Source: Bacteroides faecium (GTDB lineage: Bacteria > Bacteroidota > Bacteroidia > Bacteroidales > Bacteroidaceae). Taken from it: a stretch of DNA of 64,000 nt. Below, one piece after another: positions 1 through 11,800 of this stretch (within the stretch, counting starts at the first letter, position 1; each line of letters opens with the position of its first letter). Where the stretch lies: NCBI RefSeq assembly GCF_012113595.1, contig NZ_CP050831.1, forward strand, positions 6,076,001 through 6,140,000, read 5' to 3'. Made by a program: the position numbers and the translations under genes. Below the pieces are notes generated by a model. That model was not told the origin of the DNA, did not search any database, and saw nothing but the letters and a program-made list of their open reading frames with translations.

Positions 1-864
1 GTAAGCGACAGAACTGGAGGTAGCGGAAGGTCCTTCTACGGTTACTTCCAGTCCGAAGATACCGTCTTTGTATTGTTCTTTATCCAAAGAAGCGCTCAAT
101 TTATAGTCGGCAATGTACTGTTGGGGAGTGCTATATAGGTAAACATCCCGTTCGATACCGCTCAAACGCCACATATCCTGACATTCGAGATAAGCGCCCG
201 AACTCCAGCGGTACACTTCCAAAGCCACTACATTCTCTCCGTCGTTCAATACATCGGTAATATCCCATTCGGCATTTGTTTTCGAGCCTTGATTATATCC
301 GAGCAGTTTCCCGTTCACCCATACATAATAGAAAGAGATTACACCTTCGCAGCAAAGTACTACACGACGGCCTTTCCAATCAGCAGGCACTTTGAATGTG
401 CGACGATAGGAACCGACTTCATTCTCCGCATGAGGAACCAGTGGCGGATTCTTTTTGAAGTTGAACATTTTGTCATCAAATTCATATGTCTCGTTGACAT
501 AGATAGCTGTGCCATAACCCTGACGTTCCCAGTTGCCGGGAACGTTGATGTCCGCCCAACCTCCGGTATAATAAGAAGGCTGATAAAAATCTTTCGGACG
601 GTTATCGGGATTCTTCACCCAATGGAATTTCCATTTCCCATTCAGGCTCATATAAAATGGGGACTGTTCGTATCCGCCCGGCTTTTCAATGTCGGAAGCG
701 TCGGCGTAAGGCCATACGTAGGTATGAGGGGCGAGTTTGTTCAGTCCTACCGCATACTGGCTTTGCCATTCGGGCAACGGTTGTTGCTGCGCTAACGTGA
801 AAGTAGTGGTAACCAGTACTGCAGATAAGATTAAAAAAGTTCGTTTCTGAAAGCTAATGTTCAT
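1..864 (-). CDS. GH2 beta-galactosidase-type enzyme, N-terminal part (C-terminus outside window)
   Basis: The reverse frame is open from the start at 864 to base 1, so the gene continues beyond the window. About 288 residues are visible. After a signal peptide ending near ALAQQQ comes the region typical of large GH2 enzymes: a GKWKFHWV strand, the VPGNWERQGYG motif, VNETYEF, and the jelly-roll signature YYVWVNGKLLGYNQGSKTNA, followed by SGAYLECQDMWRLSGIERDVYL. These belong to the sugar-binding domain and the start of the first Ig-like domain. The (beta/alpha)8 catalytic domain is not visible, so the exact substrate cannot be read; beta-galactosidase is the commonest activity of this architecture. 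The start is taken at MNISF, although a Met two codons upstream (870) is possible. The gene is last in the sulfatase-GH20-GH2 unit, 75 bases after the GH20 stop, which fits removal of terminal galactose from host glycans in the periplasm. Confidence 0.9.
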   Translation of the reverse strand, partial: MNISFQKRTFLILSAVLVTTTFTLAQQQPLPEWQSQYAVGLNKLAPHTYVWPYADASDIEKPGGYEQSPFYMSLNGKWKFHWVKNPDNRPKDFYQPSYYTGGWADINVPGNWERQGYGTAIYVNETYEFDDKMFNFKKNPPLVPHAENEVGSYRRTFKVPADWKGRRVVLCCEGVISFYYVWVNGKLLGYNQGSKTNAEWDITDVLNDGENVVALEVYRWSSGAYLECQDMWRLSGIERDVYLYSTPQQYIADYKLSASLDKEQYKDGIFGLEVTVEGPSATSSSVAY

Positions 865-939
865 AAGCATGTCATCATAATTAGTTTATATAAGATTGTT
901 TTACAAAGCACCTAATTGTTGTTTTTAACGACTTGACTA

Positions 940-3264
940 CTATTCTATAATAACCTCATCAAAATAGACTCTCGCTTCCTGGTCGGGACGGACATGTTCT
1001 GCGGGACAAATCCCCGCTCCTTCCGCCGTCACCCGGACATAACGGGCAGATACTCCGCCCATATCTATCGAGTAGTCATTTCTGTAAGTTCCTTCCTGAT
1101 AGATTTCTTCCAAAGAGAAATTCAACTCCCCTATGGCACGGTATGCCCGGTTGTCATCGGAAATCTCTACGCGAATCATCTTCGGTTTATGCGCTCCCAT
1201 TCCATAATTCGTAATGCAACCAATGGTAAATTTATTCATTTTCTCCTTATCAAGCAAATCTATCGTGAAAGAAACAGTATCATTCCGATTCCAGTTGCAC
1301 CATTCAGAATCCGTATACTTCAGGCTTCCCCGCAATCCGTTGACCAATAACATTTCATTCTTCTTATTGCCAAGCAGAGGTTTTGCCGTGGCTTTGTTCC
1401 ATGTGAGCTGCAAGTCCAGGGTTTCTCCCATTTGCTTGCCGTTCATAAAGGTAGCCGCCTTCACCATTTGTGTCTTTGTCACACGGATAGGCCCTTCATA
1501 ACGATGAGAGGACATAGCCGGATTACTGCCATTCAGCGTATAGTGAATTTCCACGTCCGGGCGGAGACATTCCAAATTCACTTCCAGATGTCCGTCCACC
1601 GGAGTCACCGTCTGCTGTATGTTATACATTGAGCGGGCGTAGATAATCCCTTTTTCAGCAATATGGGCGTTGTATGCGTCCATTCGTTTCAAGAATCCGG
1701 ACCAGTCTTTTGTATCTGCAGGCGTCCATGCCACTTCTGCCAAAGCAGCCAGACGAGGGAACAAAAGATACTCCACGTCTTCCGGCTTATTGCAGAATTC
1801 CGTCCACATACAAGCCTGTACTCCCATTAACAAAGACTCGTATTCCGGTTTCCAATCCTTCTGTACCGGTTCGTAATCAAAAACATCTTTCAGTGTGTTG
1901 TTTCCGAAATAGGTTACCGGTTCAAACCATTGAGGCCCCTGATAGCGAATCAGATACATGATGCGTGCCGGAGTCATGATAAAACGATGTCCCTTTTCGG
2001 CAGCTTTCAGGGCAGCCGTTCCCATTCCCTGCCAACCGAGAATAATGGATTCTTCGGGAAGAAAAGAACTGTTTGTCAACTCATCCCAGCCAATCACTTC
2101 GCGACCTTTCTTACGCAGATAATCACTGATACGTTTCATAAAGTAACCCTGCAAATCTTCTTCATCCGCCAAATGCTGCTTTTTCATCCGTTTCTGGCAA
2201 AGTGGGCATTTCTCCCAATTCGTCTTTCGCGCTTCATCTCCTCCGACGTGAATATAGCGGGAAGGAAAAAGTGCCAGAACTTCGTCGAATACATCTTGCA
2301 GGAATGTAAATACGCTGTCGTTTCCCGCGCAATAGATTATTTCGGAATTCCGTCCTCCCAGTCCGGGAAGCACACCGATAAAGTCTTTCACAACCGGGCA
2401 GGCAAGTTGGGGGTAGGCAGCCAAAGCGGAGTTACTGTGTGCAGGTACATCTATTTCGGGAATTACTTCAATCTGCCTGTCGGCGGCATAAGCCACTATC
2501 TCCCGAATCTCATCCTGCGTGTAGAAACCGCCTATCGGAGTAGGTTCCCCACGCTTCGGGTTACGGCGTGAGTGGAAAGGTACATCTGTACGGTCTACTC
2601 TCCACGCTCCTACTTCTGTCAAACGGGGATATTTCTTTATTTCAATCCGCCAGCCGTTATCATCCGTCAGATGAAAATGAAGCTTGTTTATTTTCAGCAT
2701 CGCCATGCAGTCGATGATTCGCAAGACGTTCTCTTTAGGAATAAAGCAACGTACCGGGTCCAAGAGTAATCCTCTGAAACCGAAACGGGGCTCATCCTGA
2801 ACTGTCATTGCGGGAACGCTCCAAGCGATATTCTGCACCGGTTGTTCCGATTCTATGGCAGCAGGCAGGAGTTGGCGGACAGATTGCAGGGCATAGAAAA
2901 ATCCCTTTGTATCCGATGCTTTAATAAGTATCTGTTCAGGTGTAATCTCCAGCAGATAGGCTTCGGTTTTTAAAGAAGAATCCGTCACAAAACGGACTTG
3001 TCCTTCTTTGCTGCCGACATTCAATGCAGGAGTTATTCCGGCAGCATGGGTAAACAGGTTGATAAAATTGCGTGCAATCGCGGCCTGCTCCTGATTTTCT
3101 ACCGCAAATGCCGTTTTTGCAGAAAAGGTGAAGTTGCCACTGCCCGGCACAAGGTGTGTCGGGCGTGGAACTATTGAAATTAAAGGGGATGTTAAGTTAT
3201 CAGCCTGCAAAAACGCTGCCAACGGCGAAAGCAGTACGAGAATGATTAAGATGTATTTTTTCAT
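940..3264 (-). CDS. GH20 beta-N-acetylhexosaminidase
   Basis: A secreted or periplasmic exo-acting hexosaminidase of 774 residues that should release terminal beta-linked GlcNAc or GalNAc. The N-terminus is a signal peptide (ILVLLSPLAAFLQA). A GH20b-type non-catalytic domain spans about 30-155, then the GH20 barrel with FRGLLLDPVRCF near 163 and LHFHLTDDNGWRIEI near 195. The catalytic pair is D343-E344 in HVGGDEARK, the substrate-assisted Asp/Glu of the family. A chitobiase/HEX C-terminal Ig-like segment follows (ATFMNGKQMGETL region), then an F5/8-type discoidin-like tail (about 620-774). It lies 18 bases after the sulfatase, so the two are almost certainly cotranscribed; desulfation by the sulfatase would expose the residue this enzyme removes. 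Confidence 0.95.
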   Translation of the reverse strand: MKKYILIILVLLSPLAAFLQADNLTSPLISIVPRPTHLVPGSGNFTFSAKTAFAVENQEQAAIARNFINLFTHAAGITPALNVGSKEGQVRFVTDSSLKTEAYLLEITPEQILIKASDTKGFFYALQSVRQLLPAAIESEQPVQNIAWSVPAMTVQDEPRFGFRGLLLDPVRCFIPKENVLRIIDCMAMLKINKLHFHLTDDNGWRIEIKKYPRLTEVGAWRVDRTDVPFHSRRNPKRGEPTPIGGFYTQDEIREIVAYAADRQIEVIPEIDVPAHSNSALAAYPQLACPVVKDFIGVLPGLGGRNSEIIYCAGNDSVFTFLQDVFDEVLALFPSRYIHVGGDEARKTNWEKCPLCQKRMKKQHLADEEDLQGYFMKRISDYLRKKGREVIGWDELTNSSFLPEESIILGWQGMGTAALKAAEKGHRFIMTPARIMYLIRYQGPQWFEPVTYFGNNTLKDVFDYEPVQKDWKPEYESLLMGVQACMWTEFCNKPEDVEYLLFPRLAALAEVAWTPADTKDWSGFLKRMDAYNAHIAEKGIIYARSMYNIQQTVTPVDGHLEVNLECLRPDVEIHYTLNGSNPAMSSHRYEGPIRVTKTQMVKAATFMNGKQMGETLDLQLTWNKATAKPLLGNKKNEMLLVNGLRGSLKYTDSEWCNWNRNDTVSFTIDLLDKEKMNKFTIGCITNYGMGAHKPKMIRVEISDDNRAYRAIGELNFSLEEIYQEGTYRNDYSIDMGGVSARYVRVTAEGAGICPAEHVRPDQEARVYFDEVIIE

Positions 3265-3282
3265 GGTGTATGTACGTTGGAT

Positions 3283-4866
<1,584 letters not shown>

Positions 4867-4895
4867 AAAAACAATTTTATATTAGATAGTAACAG

Positions 4896-4903
4896 CAAAG
4901 ATA
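4896..4903 (-). promoter_or_regulatory. Bacteroides -7 box for sulfatase-GH20-GH2
   Basis: TATCTTTG on the minus strand matches the Bacteroides -7 consensus TAnnTTTG, about 30 bases before the sulfatase start. A clear -33 TTTG was not seen at the usual spacing. Confidence 0.5.
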
Positions 4904-4989
4904 GAGGACGGAAGGCAGAATCGGCTTCCACAAATTACCAATTAATTTCCAATAATCTCCATTTCTGCATGATTCGTTAGAAAAGAAAC

Positions 4990-5042
4990 TCTAAATAGAG
5001 GAAAGAAAGCTAACTATCTTAGTTCCTTTCCTCCAATTTAGA
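4990..5042 (-). terminator. Intercistronic hairpin between surface lipoprotein and sulfatase
   Basis: Arms TCTAAAT plus GAGGAAAG (4990-4996, 4998-5005) pair with CTTTCCTC plus ATTTAGA (5026-5033, 5036-5042). On the minus strand the 3' arm is followed by a T-rich run (GTTTCTTTTCT). It begins about 66 bases after the lipoprotein stop. It could terminate or attenuate the SusCD transcript or stabilise its 3' end. Confidence 0.5.
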
Positions 5043-5107
5043 GAAACTTCATATTTAGAAAAAACAACTTTGGGTCATAATTTCATTTCCCTTATAGAAA
5101 ATAGTTT

Positions 5108-6919
5108 CTAATAAAAGACCTTACCCGAAACCGGTTCAGTATTTTTATCCCACTTATAAACACCATCCTTTTTATAAAAACGAATCCAGTCAATTTCCAT
5201 ACGTGGAGTCCTATCGTCATTCTGATAATCAGTAATACTCTTCAATACAGTATCCCAACCTTCAACAGGAGTACCAGCATCACGTTCTGCTGAAGGAGAT
5301 AAACGCATCACAATATCAAAGCCCATATACGAACCATTAGCATTCTGTGTGAACGATTCTTTATCAAAAGGCCATGAAGAAGCATCTTCTTTCTTCAAAG
5401 TTACTGTTGTAGTACCATTGATACCTATTCTGATTTCTGTATCTTCCACTTCTGCCCAATATATATTCCATTCTCCTGCAGTAGGCATAGACGTTTTCTT
5501 AGAAAATTCAATCTGATTTGTCGTTGAATATATAGATTGTGTTATTACATTACCTTTTTCATTTCTAAGAATATCGACTTCTTTTTTATTCATAAACCGA
5601 TAACCATCTTTAGGGTCTTTCAAGGCAATCCAAGGAATAAATCCATCTCTCACTCCCCCAAGACGAACTCTAAATTCAATTCTTATACCCGGATAAATCC
5701 GTACAAACTGAGGAGCAGCAGTATTATTCTTATCAAAATTACAGCTGTAATAGCCTGCAGCACCATAAGTACTTCTACCACTGACACTTGTCCATGCAAA
5801 ATCTCCATATTCCGCCCACATTTTCAGTATTCCTTCATTTGTAATTTTCGAGAATCTTGTATTATCTACAGCTTGATAAAGCTGTGAAGGCTTATCGTTT
5901 GTATCAGACAACGACCATGGAGTTTTACTCGGATTACTACCCCAAAACGAAGCATCAATCTTGTGGAACTCGATCGCATTAATAAACTTCCAAGTAGACA
6001 AATCGACTGTTGGATGTACATTATCCGCTTTCATATCATAATAAGGAGCTGTCTTTCCCCAATCCCATTTCATCACAGCATCCTTATTCGTCGATGATAC
6101 AAAAATTTGTTCCGGATTAGCATATACTTTTGTCGGATCATACAGATTAGGATCATCAATTCCTTTCAATGTAATCGCCATAGCCTCTTCTGTCATTGGG
6201 TTATCTTTTGATGAACTTTCAAAATTCAATGTCAGTTCCTTGCTTTTGATTGCCGCCCCATTCAAACTAAGGGTAATTTCATCACTCTTTACACTTGATG
6301 CTCCTGCCGGAATAATCAGACTGGAAGGCAAGCCTGCAAAAAATGATGTTTCGTCCTCTTTGGGTTCAATTGTAACCCTGATAGGAATAGATCTTGGCTT
6401 ATCTATCTGAGCTACTAATACACACTTTCCACCATCCAACACTACATTATCCAGATTATTCTCCAATGACATCGTAATACGGTAATAATCAGAGACCTTG
6501 ATAACCGCACTGGATTTTGCCATTTTATATCCACGTGCAAAAGCCACAAAGTTTAAATTCTTATGCCCTTTCAATCCTTCCTTTTTTACAGGAAAATCTA
6601 CTTGTATTTTTGTTTCTCCCTTTGGGAAAGTCACAATACTACTAAAGGGATCAAACAAGTTGGAAACATCCTCATTACCGGATTTAGCAGTAAAGTAAAT
6701 ATCAAAGTCTTCATTGGGGTTCACTTCATTCCCATCTGCGTCTTTATTTACTTCAATGTCTACCTTCAAATGTTCACCCATTGCGAATGCCTGACCATTG
6801 ACAGTCATTGTCAAAGGCACCGCCTCCGGCAACGGATTGTAACGAGTCTCATCGTCACATCCTTGCAAACCGATAGCCAGCAAGCAAGCCGGAAGTATCT
6901 TATATAATAGTCTTTTCAT
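5108..6919 (-). CDS. Surface lipoprotein with GH16-like fold, probable glycan-binding protein
   Basis: A 603-residue lipoprotein (lipobox LQGC, acylated Cys near 21) directly downstream of susD, the usual slot for a surface glycan-binding protein. Residues about 30-145 and 145-255 look like two beta-sandwich (Calx-beta/Ig-like) repeats, judged from the pattern of proline/glycine turns and alternating hydrophobics. Residues about 265-603 resemble a GH16/concanavalin-like jelly roll: GFIPWIALKDP (about 426-436) matches the family's WPAIW strand, E447-V-D449-I-L aligns with the catalytic E-I-D-x-x-E motif, and MEIDWIRFYK is the typical closing strand. The second catalytic glutamate position is occupied by R452, so classical retaining GH16 chemistry is doubtful. 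Either a degenerate binding protein or a divergent enzyme using a shifted acid (E454) is possible. The domain assignment is by pattern reading only. Confidence 0.7.
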   Translation of the reverse strand: MKRLLYKILPACLLAIGLQGCDDETRYNPLPEAVPLTMTVNGQAFAMGEHLKVDIEVNKDADGNEVNPNEDFDIYFTAKSGNEDVSNLFDPFSSIVTFPKGETKIQVDFPVKKEGLKGHKNLNFVAFARGYKMAKSSAVIKVSDYYRITMSLENNLDNVVLDGGKCVLVAQIDKPRSIPIRVTIEPKEDETSFFAGLPSSLIIPAGASSVKSDEITLSLNGAAIKSKELTLNFESSSKDNPMTEEAMAITLKGIDDPNLYDPTKVYANPEQIFVSSTNKDAVMKWDWGKTAPYYDMKADNVHPTVDLSTWKFINAIEFHKIDASFWGSNPSKTPWSLSDTNDKPSQLYQAVDNTRFSKITNEGILKMWAEYGDFAWTSVSGRSTYGAAGYYSCNFDKNNTAAPQFVRIYPGIRIEFRVRLGGVRDGFIPWIALKDPKDGYRFMNKKEVDILRNEKGNVITQSIYSTTNQIEFSKKTSMPTAGEWNIYWAEVEDTEIRIGINGTTTVTLKKEDASSWPFDKESFTQNANGSYMGFDIVMRLSPSAERDAGTPVEGWDTVLKSITDYQNDDRTPRMEIDWIRFYKKDGVYKWDKNTEPVSGKVFY

Positions 6920-6963
6920 ATTCTTTCTAAATTAATCATCATTAAAACAGATTCTATTGTTTG

Positions 6964-8790
6964 TTATTTGCGCCATCCCGGGTTCTGATGCAACTGCTCG
7001 TTCAAGTTGATTTCGTTCAAAGGAATCGGCAACAGATAGTCGCGATCCGTATTGAACTGGTATCCTGCCGGAAGCCATTCTGCCAAAGGATCCATCCATT
7101 TGTCCGCAGTCAATGTTATCTTATCCAGTTCATCGGCTTGATCTGTACTAAATGCACGATACAATACACCTTCTTTACCTAAGTAAGCACCTTTACCCCG
7201 TTGATTCTGAATTAACTTACCAGCTCTCCAACGCATCAAATCATCAAGACGGAAACCTTGTAATGCCAGTTCCGCGCGTCTCTCACGACGAATTTCCTGC
7301 AATATAGGAGTCAGAGTATATTGATCACTGAATACAGGATAATTAGGATCTATCTCAGTTGGGGCAACATAAGTCACTCCTGCCCGTTCACGTAATGGCT
7401 GCAAAGTTTTCTCTAATATTGATGCTTCACAAGTCCCATTGCCTAACTCAGCGGCAGCTTCCGCATAAGCTAACAGTGCTTCTGCATAACGAATGATTGG
7501 TAATGCAGTCTCACCGCCCTTTTTGTCTTTATTAAACAATGGATCTAGTCCCAAACGAATATGGTAACCGGTAATACTACGCTGATTGTCACCTGCCAAA
7601 AGATAAGGCGGAACAACTTCATCCTTATTTTCATCTGTACGAATCTCAACCTTCATTGGCTTCGAGTCGCTATCAGCCTTGAAGCGGCAGTCACTATGCA
7701 TCACAGTTTGTATCAAACGAAGATCACGTCCTTCAAATGTACGATTGAAGTCCTTAAATTTATCATCTGCCGGATCAATAGGGAGACCTGTATCATACAA
7801 ATAATTATCAACCAATGATTGTGATAAACCAGCAGGACCAGAGTTATCTACGGTGCCTTGAGATAATAAGGCGGATAATCCATGTGTCAAACCGCCTGAT
7901 ATCGAATATTTCTTCCAGAAAACAGCTTCTGATATATCGGATAAATCATACTGGTTAAACAAATGTGCAAACGCTTCACCACCATCTTTTGCGTTGAAAG
8001 GATCATTCTCTTTCTTGTTTAATTTCAATCCTTTAGTAAACAGTTCATCTCCCAAAGTTATTACAGTCTGAAAGAACTCTGTAGATGCATTCGTTGCAGC
8101 GGCAAAATCAGTACCGGCATGATATTTCTCCCAAGAGCCTTCATACAAAGCTACTCTCATAGCCAAAATAAGAGCTGCTTCCTGACTAACTCTCAATCCT
8201 TTGTACTTACTGCGTGGATATAGTAATTTTTTTGCCGTATCCAAATCCTCAAGGATAAACTTTGCCACTTTTCCGCGATCTGTAGCCGGAACTTGCAGAC
8301 CTTGGGCGGTAGCATGTTCATCCCAAAGATCGTCCATAATAGGAATACTGCCAAAACGAGTCAGTAAATAGAAATGCCAATAGGCACGGAAAAAGTAAAC
8401 TTCTCCTTTTAAAGACAAGATTTTGTCCGTCTCATTCATTTCAGGAACTGCATAGTTATGAAGACAATAATTGGCATCACGCAACCCCTTATAGCCTTTT
8501 TCCCATTCTTTTGAGCCACCATTACTTTCCTGCAATTCCCCATTCAAGCGCCTTTCATAGTTCTGCGCAAGGATGTTGTCACTGTTTTTCTCTTCACCGA
8601 AAACACCCATACCATAAGTTTCCAAAGTAGGAAGTCCTGTATATAAGAAGTTTACATAGCTGGTCAAATGTTCTTCACTGGCCAGATAGCCTCCACTTTC
8701 CGGTGAAGTAATAGGCGCTTTTTCTAAAAAATCCGAGCATGCAGACAAGAAAGCACCCGCAAGAATAAATAATATATATAGTTTTTTCAT
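6964..8790 (-). CDS. SusD-like glycan-binding lipoprotein (region 1 PUL)
   Basis: A 608-residue SusD/RagB-family outer-membrane lipoprotein. The N-terminus has a lipobox (FLSAC, Cys near 18) followed by SDFLEKAPITSPESGGYL, characteristic of the family. TPR-like helices carry FFRAYWHFYLLTRFGSIPIM (about 135-155), and the C-terminal part ends with the canonical ERRAELALQGFRLDDLMRW and a final NPGW motif. It caps the SusC channel encoded 13 bases upstream and helps import oligosaccharides. The gene order susC-susD-surface lipoprotein is the standard PUL core; the substrate is inferred from the neighbouring GH18, GH20 and sulfatase genes. Confidence 0.96.
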   Translation of the reverse strand: MKKLYILFILAGAFLSACSDFLEKAPITSPESGGYLASEEHLTSYVNFLYTGLPTLETYGMGVFGEEKNSDNILAQNYERRLNGELQESNGGSKEWEKGYKGLRDANYCLHNYAVPEMNETDKILSLKGEVYFFRAYWHFYLLTRFGSIPIMDDLWDEHATAQGLQVPATDRGKVAKFILEDLDTAKKLLYPRSKYKGLRVSQEAALILAMRVALYEGSWEKYHAGTDFAAATNASTEFFQTVITLGDELFTKGLKLNKKENDPFNAKDGGEAFAHLFNQYDLSDISEAVFWKKYSISGGLTHGLSALLSQGTVDNSGPAGLSQSLVDNYLYDTGLPIDPADDKFKDFNRTFEGRDLRLIQTVMHSDCRFKADSDSKPMKVEIRTDENKDEVVPPYLLAGDNQRSITGYHIRLGLDPLFNKDKKGGETALPIIRYAEALLAYAEAAAELGNGTCEASILEKTLQPLRERAGVTYVAPTEIDPNYPVFSDQYTLTPILQEIRRERRAELALQGFRLDDLMRWRAGKLIQNQRGKGAYLGKEGVLYRAFSTDQADELDKITLTADKWMDPLAEWLPAGYQFNTDRDYLLPIPLNEINLNEQLHQNPGWRK

Positions 8791-8803
8791 TGCTTATCCC
8801 TTA

Positions 8804-11800
8804 TTAAAATGTGAAATCAAGTCCAAAAACGAAGTTCCTGTTCATCGGATATACCTTTCCGTTACCATTTTGTTTCAATGGAGAAGTCAAACCCGGAGAC
8901 TGCTCATTACTACCACCAGCCATCATATTGACCTGATTCAATGTTTCCGGATCAAACTGTCCCGGCAACTTTGTAATAGTAAACAAGTTATCACAAGTGA
9001 AATATACTTTCAAATTTTCCAGCCCGATATTTTTCAGCAATTTACGACTGAAATTATAAGATACTGTTAAATTCTTCATACGCATATAAGCTGCATTCAA
9101 CAAATAACGGGTTGTATTATAACCTGTATTCACCACATAATCCGTATTATCTTTCCAATCAGTCAGGCGAGGCAAATAACCATTCGGATTCTGTGTTGTG
9201 AAATGATCCAAGTGTTCTTTGAAAAAGTTCTGTCCGCCAAACATATAAGTACTGCCGGAAATCGGGAAATCCCGTTTAGCAACACCCTGCAACAGAGTTG
9301 ACACTTCAAATCCTTTATAGCCAAGATTCAGATTAATACCGAATGAATATTTAGGAGTAGTATTACCTATAACTTTTAAATCTCCACGGTTAGCTAACGT
9401 ACCGTCACCGGCATTCACTTTACCATCACCATTAATATCCAAATATTTCAAATCACCCCGACGCCATTGATCCGCTGCCTTAAAAGCGGACAAGTCCGTA
9501 TGTCTGAGATATTCATCAATTTCGCGGTTAGACAAAAATAAATCATCAGCCTGGTATCCCCAAATTTCTCCTACGTCCATTCCTTCATAATATCCTTTAT
9601 TGGCAGCATATCCTGTGTGATTATTATAAATAGTTCCACTTGGATTGTTATACTTGGTCACTACAGCCTTGTAATTGAATACATTGAAACCAATGCCATA
9701 GCTAAAACCACATTTCAACTTATCGTTCCAGTTAACCGAAAGTTCCCATCCTCTGTTTCTCAAAGTTGCATTGTTCACCTTCGCACGGTCAGTAGGTAAT
9801 ACTCCGCTAATACCCGGTAAAGCCTCAGCCGGACCAATCATATCGCGGGTAGTACGTTGATAAATATCAGCAGTTATAGACAAACGATTCTTGAGCAACA
9901 TCAAATCAATACCCAGATTGGCGTTGTCTACTTTTTCCCATGTAATATACGGGCTAATCAACTTAGGGGTCTTTACAATCGTACCTCTGGAAGGAGTATC
10001 AGAAACTCCCGGCAAAATCCATGCATTCTGTGAAGAAGCATCCAACTCAATAAAAGAACGATAATCATAAAGTCCGGCACCGTTCTGATTGCCCAAACGT
10101 CCATAAGAAACACGTACTTTCAATTGTGATACAGGTAAATCCAACGCTTTGAAATAATCGGTACGAGCTATATCATAACCAGCAGAAAAGGAAGGGAAAA
10201 ATCCCCAACGGTTTCCTTTGGCAAAACGGGAAGAACCATCATAACGTCCACTGACTTCCAGAAAATAAATGTTGTTATAGTTCCAGTTCAAACGGGCATA
10301 CATACCCATTGTAGACCAATGTGTACGAGCTTCAGATACCATTATATTTCCACTGGCATTCTCAAATGAATAGATCTGGTCGTCCATCACTCCATCCTTA
10401 TACATGGCTTCTTGAGAATCCTCTCTCAATTCCATCTGGAATCCTGCCATCGCTTTAAAGAAATGACCTCCCCATTGATGAGTATATGAAGAAGATATGT
10501 TCGGAGACAAATAGTAATTAAAAACACTTCCGCGAGAATAAGAATCGAAATAAGTATTTTTCCAACTCATGCCCGGATAAGCATATCCTTGTTTCTGGGT
10601 AGCACCTTTTTTATACTTCCCTTGCGGAGTTTCATAATAAGGCTGAACCAACTTCATATCATTATGTTCCACATCCAGACGCATTTTCATCTCACCAACA
10701 ATATTCCATCCTTCCAAAGGTGTGACGGTAGCAGAAAGAGTCAAAGCATCAGACAGACGATTCTGATTGTAATTGGAGTTCTTCAAATACATCAATTCAC
10801 TCCAACCAGGAATATTATATTCAGAGTCAACAGGCAATTCGGTCGCTTGATTTGGATATTGATTGGATACATTATTATAGAAAATCATTTGATTTCCCAT
10901 CGGACGCTTAATCATCTGCAACGTTATATTATTATTCAAATTAAAGCGCAGCCATTTATTGGCATTTATCTGGAACTTTGTGTTTAAGTTATATTTACTC
11001 AAATCATCCTGTACTTTGTCCATCAAACCTTCCTGATAAATATATCCCATACCAATATAGTAGTTCATCTTATCAGAACCTCCCTGTACACTCAAGTTAT
11101 GAGAATGACGGATAGATTTATCTTTGAAATAATATTGGAACCAATCGGTATTAGCATATTGGTTATAATATGTACTCGCCCAGTCGTCACCATTGGCATT
11201 GATGTCCACTCCCGGAAATTCTGCCGAATAAGGATTTTGCATAAATCCCTGCATTTTACCAATTGTTTTATCTGAAACGACATGAGCTACTCCCATATTG
11301 TCCGCACGCTCATTTATATAACCTGCAAATTCCAATGAACTCATCATTTCCGGCATATTGATTGGCGAACTAAAACCAACCGTTCCGCGATAGCTCACTC
11401 TTGCCTTTTCTTTTTTACCGCTTTTTGTAGTAACAAGTACCACACCGTAGGCAGCGCGCGCACCATATACGGCAGAAGCAGAAGCATCTTTCAATACACT
11501 GATACTGGCAATATCGGCAGGATTCACATTCTGCATACTCTGTTCAACGCCATCTACCAATACATAAGGTTCGCCACCATTGATAGAACCGACACCACGG
11601 ATATTGAATTGGATATCAGCTCCCAACTCACCGCCGACGCCACCTGCTACAGCATCCGAAGCAAAATTCAATCCGGCGATATTACCTTGCAAAGCACTGG
11701 TTACATCCGTCACAGGACGATTGACAATAGCATCATCTTTCAATGTGGCCACAGCGGCAGTAATAGTGTTTCTTTTCTGAGTATCCATACCTACCACCAC

